From Megamerina dolium (lineage: Eukaryota > Arthropoda > Insecta > Diptera > Megamerinidae), in contig OY978526.1 in the NCBI GenBank assembly GCA_963854835.1, positions 33,642,501-33,706,500 of the forward strand: DNA of 64,000 nucleotides, in the 5' to 3' direction. The notes under the pieces were generated by a model. It did no database searches. It was given only the letters and a program-made list of their open reading frames with translations, and was not told the DNA's origin. Position 1 is the first letter of the stretch; every line of letters begins with the position of its first letter. Shown in pieces: positions 61,548-64,000 of the stretch. The position numbers and the translations under genes are program-made.

Positions 61548-62384
61548 AGACGCTTTAAAACACTATGAAGAGGTTCTTAAGAAATTGACCACTCATACTT
61601 GGTGTGAAATATCCTTTGTCGACTTTCGATAGTACGAGTAGACACTACATATACTCGTAGCAACTTGGTGATGCTGCTGCTGCTTCTGCTGCTTCTGTTA
61701 CTGATAAATAATGTTTCACTCTCATTGAATAAGTAATTTTGATTGTGAATAAGTGTTTGTATCGCTTGGATAGCGACGAGAACTACTAACGATTATGAAA
61801 AATTGCCGATATTTGCATATGTAAATTGATTACAATAAATTCTCAAGCAGCAATAGCAGCAGCACCACCACCAGAGTAGTAACAACAATTGATCGAAAAA
61901 TATTCACACACACACACACACACACACACTTCAACAAACTCAATAAAAATGCTTTGAATAACATATTTGAATTATTTGAGTGCGCCCACTTGTGTGTGTA
62001 TGTGTGTGTGTATGCAGATGGGGAGACAAATTCGTTTTGTTGATTGTGCCACAAACCTTAAACAGTTTCAGTGTCATGCTGACAATAATATTTGCCAGCG
62101 GGTAAAGTTTCTGATCGAATCCGCCGCTATGCATTAAATGACCCTTGAAAATGGAAACGTAAATTTGCAGCAGCGACTCATCACTTGGAAATACGATATT
62201 GTACACCGAGAACATCGAAATAAATCTGGGATCCACTTCGTTACGTCCACCGCCCGCACAACCCATTGCCGCGTAAAATGTTAGGTCCTTAAATTTTTTC
62301 CAGCTCAGATCCTTGTCACGGTCGAACATGCCACCGCGCTCGAAAAATAATTTCAACAAAGCAATTGGCTGTTGCGTGCCATAT
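40954..62384 (-). CDS. Dnah10: Axonemal dynein heavy chain 10, C-terminal 1979 aa (5' end outside window)
   Basis: Exons in transcript order: 62384-62057, 60315-60127, 58476-58371, 58063-57876, 57818-57641, 57548-57418, 57347-57205, 57146-56942, 56878-56719, 56638-55794, 55740-54280, 53583-53512, 53227-52961, 49612-49411, 49291-49149, 48701-48543, 48474-48297, 48237-48106, 43622-43411, 41942-41802, 41704-41600, 41536-41435, 41339-41193, 41100-40954. All phases agree. The chain starts just after the AAA3 Walker B region ([20 protein letters not shown]). It has the AAA4 P-loop GVGGSGKKC, the stalk coiled coil with the microtubule-binding domain (exon 10), AAA5-AAA6 ([40 protein letters not shown]) and a C-terminal domain ending in [10 protein letters not shown]. 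It matches human DNAH10 as I recall it along its whole length. DNAH10 is known as an inner-arm motor of cilia and sperm flagella. Catalytic AAA1 lies beyond the right edge. Most introns are GT..AG; one is GC..AG. Confidence 0.95.
41943..43410 (-). other. Dnah10: Dnah10 intron, no other feature seen
   Basis: This intron separates the exon ending in ELLRK from the exon starting AIAGEIGM. It contains short TG-rich runs (about 43140-43190 and 43290-43320) but no recognisable coding or transposon sequence. Confidence 0.7.
45400..46510 (-). mobile_element. Non-LTR retrotransposon ORF1 (gag-like) relic
   Basis: The - strand begins with a frame from 46497 ([20 protein letters not shown] ... [20 protein letters not shown]). 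After a stop/shift near 46180 it continues into a zinc-knuckle segment. The knuckles read [14 protein letters not shown] (last ligand Cys changed to Tyr), [14 protein letters not shown] and [11 protein letters not shown] further shift near 45640 leads to [15 protein letters not shown], ending near 45440. The order resembles ORF1 of I/Jockey-type elements. No reverse transcriptase lies in this intron, so it is a truncated or deleted copy in the 4.5-kb dynein intron. Confidence 0.75.
47549..47617. repeat. (AT)n microsatellite
   Basis: About 34 uninterrupted AT units in the same dynein intron as the gag relic. Ile/Tyr repeats read on either strand are artefacts of this run. Confidence 0.97.
50760..52513 (-). 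mobile_element. pogo/Tigger-type DNA transposon relic
   Basis: The ends are inverted repeats: CAGTGGATCCTCGGTTAACG at 50760, and the reverse complement of the right end, CAGTGGACCCTCGGCTTACG. TA follows the right end, while the left TA is lost. Inside, the - strand reads [16 protein letters not shown] (CENP-B-like helix, about 52380), GWFENTG, then [20 protein letters not shown] (DDE core, about 52040-52090) and weaker NFKNFS and [14 protein letters not shown] pieces. Multiple frame breaks make it inactive. It lies in the 3.3-kb Dnah10 intron 49613-52960. Confidence 0.85.
51000..51600. repeat. Two-unit dispersed repeat nested in the Tigger relic
   Basis: TTCTATGGGAGCCCCAATAA followed by AGTGGGCGCGG (about 51117) is echoed by TTTACGGGAGCTACTATAAA followed by AGTAGGCGTGG (about 51275). 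The unit is therefore near 157 bp, and a third weak echo, GGTGCGGGCGTGGC, lies at 51446. It shares the TATGGGAGCCCC word with family A at 18.7 kb but otherwise differs. It interrupts the transposase reading frame, so it arrived after or helped destroy the Tigger copy. Confidence 0.6.
52676..52833 (-). repeat. Palindrome-bearing dispersed repeat, copy 1
   Basis: Read on the - strand: GGACGGGTTTACGTCCCGGA, then the 14-base palindrome CGACCACGTGGTCG, then AATACGGAAGTG and TACGGGAACAAA, ending in TTTTTGCTGCTACAA and a CAA-rich tail. The same order is seen at 59713 on the + strand. It lies within a Dnah10 intron, close to the exon starting at 52961. Confidence 0.75.
53510..53511 (-). other. Dnah10: Non-canonical GC 5' splice site in Dnah10
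   Basis: The 72-nt exon 53512-53583 ends GATTTCCAG and is followed on the - strand by GCAAGT. This is the classic GC-type donor with otherwise perfect complementarity to U1. The acceptor CTGCAG precedes the next exon at 53227. Protein continuity (KCNDFQ then KLMFLRCFR) matches DNAH10 exactly at this junction. Confidence 0.85.
59713..59850 (+). repeat. Palindrome-bearing dispersed repeat, copy 2
   Basis: The + strand shows GGACGGGTCTACGTCCCTGA, ACTCGACCACGTGATCGACC, AATATACGGAAATGC, CGTATTTTTGCTGCTACAAC and an AATAAAAAC tail. This is co-linear with copy 1 but in the opposite orientation and with a mutated palindrome. It is clearly a dispersed family in this genome. Confidence 0.75.
60046..60072. 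repeat. (GT)n microsatellite
   Basis: About 13 GT units, starting 55 bases downstream (in transcript sense) of the Dnah10 donor at 60126. The transcript would carry CA repeats here. Confidence 0.95.
60319..60341 (-). repeat. Dnah10: (GA)n microsatellite acting as polypyrimidine tract
   Basis: An AG/GA run directly abuts the acceptor of the Dnah10 exon 60127-60315. In the transcript this is (CU)n followed by UACAG and the exon. It therefore supplies the whole pyrimidine tract of that splice site. Confidence 0.85.
60342..61478 (-). other. Dnah10: Dnah10 intron portion, nothing recognised
   Basis: No open frame with family resemblance was found. The 74-aa - strand frame at 60542-60766 has no DNAH10 counterpart, and the neighbouring exons join without it. 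Confidence 0.6.
61479..61541. repeat. (CA)n microsatellite
   Basis: About 31 uninterrupted CA units in a Dnah10 intron. A shorter CA run lies at 61904-61929. Both would be good length-polymorphism markers. Confidence 0.97.
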
Positions 62385-62949
62385 CTGAAAATAATATTCC
62401 AATAACATAAACGTACTCAATATTAGAGTTAGTCTTGTTTATGCGCTTTTTGTGCTTGTTTGCAGAGGAGTCGAAATTAAAAGCCTATCGCAATCATAGT
62501 TGTGATTTGTGAACGGTTTGAGTATTTTGTTTGTTTAATCATTTTTGTTGTTGTTTGTTTTCGCTATAATATAAAGTCAAAAATAATGGGGTATTCAAGA
62601 GTTAATATATGTCCATAGTGCGATAGTTTATTATCTTAGCACTGACGTTCTGTTAATCAAATTCATCCTTAGCTACTAGTAATTATTGCCAAAATGAATG
62701 GATAAATACAAAATTGAAGAAATTCGATACTTCACCAATCGCAAGTTAGATTTTCCGTGATTCCAACTTTACGAAAAGACATACGGCCAATATTTATATA
62801 AGATTCCACTGGAATAAAAACTGCGGGTTTAAAATTACGGATATTGTTCTACGTGCCCCGATTTTTTTAAATTAATTTGGACCATTTGGTTTAATAAAAT
62901 CATCTTCAGCTCCAAATTTGTACTTGACTGACTTTTATGGTACCCAGTT

Positions 62950-63820
62950 ATGCCAACGAATTGTGTCATAGGCATGATTGCCTTCAGAAAAAGAGATAAA
63001 TACCAAAATCGTGCAATTTGACGTCCTTAAACATCTTTTTCTGAAATCACTCTTATATAAATTCCCTTAAAATGAACCAACAACAATTCGCTACTTGCGG
63101 AACAACTTGTTCTGTCTACTGATGAGCTTTAGCCTTGCCAGACTTATGCAAAGTCATGTACCATCGCGATACCTTTTTAAAGGACGAGAAACAATTACCT
63201 ATCTGGCGGGGAAAAAATTGACTATTTTTATGGATAGATAAAAGACGGAAATTGATACAGGAGCAGGACTCTTTTTCACCCATATGAAAATTGACAAGTT
63301 TTTGAGATTACAACGTTTCTGTAGCACTGAAAAAACTGAACAGCCGAACAGATGATAAAGTCCAGAGAGCTAATTGGGCCACATAGAGAATTACTACGCT
63401 CGACTCAATAATACGTAATTGAGTTCTGGTGGTTCGCAAGTCACCGAAATATACGTGACAATCAGAATGCTGGCAACTTTGCTTCGAAGTATGTGGTTCA
63501 AACTAAGCTAAGGAAGAACTAAAGCCCTTTTAAGACTTAGTACGGGATACATCACAACTCTTCTAGTCATGTCTACGAATTGTGTCATAGGCATGATTGC
63601 CTTCAGAAAAAGGAACCTCGTATAGGGACCTCTCCAGAAGTTGCGATGATGGGGAAACGGAACAAATGGCTTAACATTTTCTTTGATATTGTTCGCGTCT
63701 TTGGCGAAAGCAATCCAAATACATTAGTGCAGCTTCTGTGAAGCTTCAGGGGGGTATATAACTGTCAAGGATTGAGCGCGGATCACTTTTTCAACACAAG
63801 TATTATAAAGGGACAATATG
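62950..63820 (+). mobile_element. Decayed retroelement with RNase H-like stretch
   Basis: At about 63229-63330 the + strand reads MDR-stop-KTEIDTGAGLFFTHMKID, resembling the DGSK-x-EIGTGAG start of RNase H domains in Jockey-type non-LTR elements. A 37-bp identical word (CGAATTGTGTCATAGGCATG and onward) occurs at 62957-62993 and 63576-63612, indicating internal duplication. No continuous frame survives and the element's limits are unclear. It lies upstream of the first visible Dnah10 exon, presumably in an intron. Confidence 0.4.
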
Positions 63821-64000
63821 CCCTATGAGTGCATCGTGCTTATGCAAGCTATATGTATAAAATCACCAAATCTACACACAACTCGTAATGGAAAACCCAT
63901 TATTTTGTTTATTTTCTTCTTCTTGTTTTTCTATAATGTGAAACCAATCATACGATACACTGTCAGACCGTTTACATCGATTTATCGCTGGTCATAAGTA

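Overview
This window is nuclear DNA from an insect, almost certainly a higher fly (Diptera, Cyclorrhapha). It is AT-rich, with short introns bearing GT..AG ends, many Tc1/mariner relics and microsatellites. The two large genes align residue by residue with my recollection of Drosophila papilin and animal DNAH10. A tephritid fruit fly is my best guess from repeat style, but the sequence does not prove it.

Layout. Positions 1-900 hold an internally deleted Tc1/mariner element, and 900-5187 is non-coding DNA leading to the papilin (Ppn) promoter. Ppn runs on the + strand from the ATG at 5188 to the stop at 38696. I could join 20 coding exons with consistent phases (9063 nt, 3020 aa). Exon 1 is only 23 nt and carries the start of the signal peptide. 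It is followed by a 22.4-kb first intron that is a graveyard of mobile DNA: mariner copies, two tRNA-derived SINEs, a 614-bp Tc1-like deletion derivative, two kinds of degenerate tandem repeat and an AT microsatellite. The remaining 19 exons lie in 27607-38696.

A small four-exon gene (39379-40539, +, 223 aa, acidic, unrecognised) sits 0.7 kb downstream of Ppn. It converges on the 3' end of an axonemal dynein heavy chain of the DNAH10 class. The dynein gene occupies 40954-62384 on the - strand; I joined 24 coding exons covering the last 1979 aa, from AAA3 to the C-terminus. Its 5' part lies beyond the right edge. Its larger introns hold a non-LTR retrotransposon gag relic, a pogo/Tigger relic with a repeat nested in it, and two inverted copies of a palindromic dispersed repeat. 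The last 1.6 kb contains a decayed retroelement with an RNase H-like stretch.

The genes do not form a pathway. Papilin is a secreted extracellular-matrix proteoglycan-like protein with ADAMTS-like, Kunitz, Ig and PLAC modules. DNAH10 is an inner-arm ciliary/flagellar motor. The small gene has no assignable role. I found no CRISPR array, rRNA, bona fide tRNA or bacterial-type system. The most interesting points are the remote signal-peptide exon, the Kunitz repertoire with only two Arg-P1 loops, the in-frame 33-bp minisatellite, the unrecognised small gene, and several compact repeat structures.
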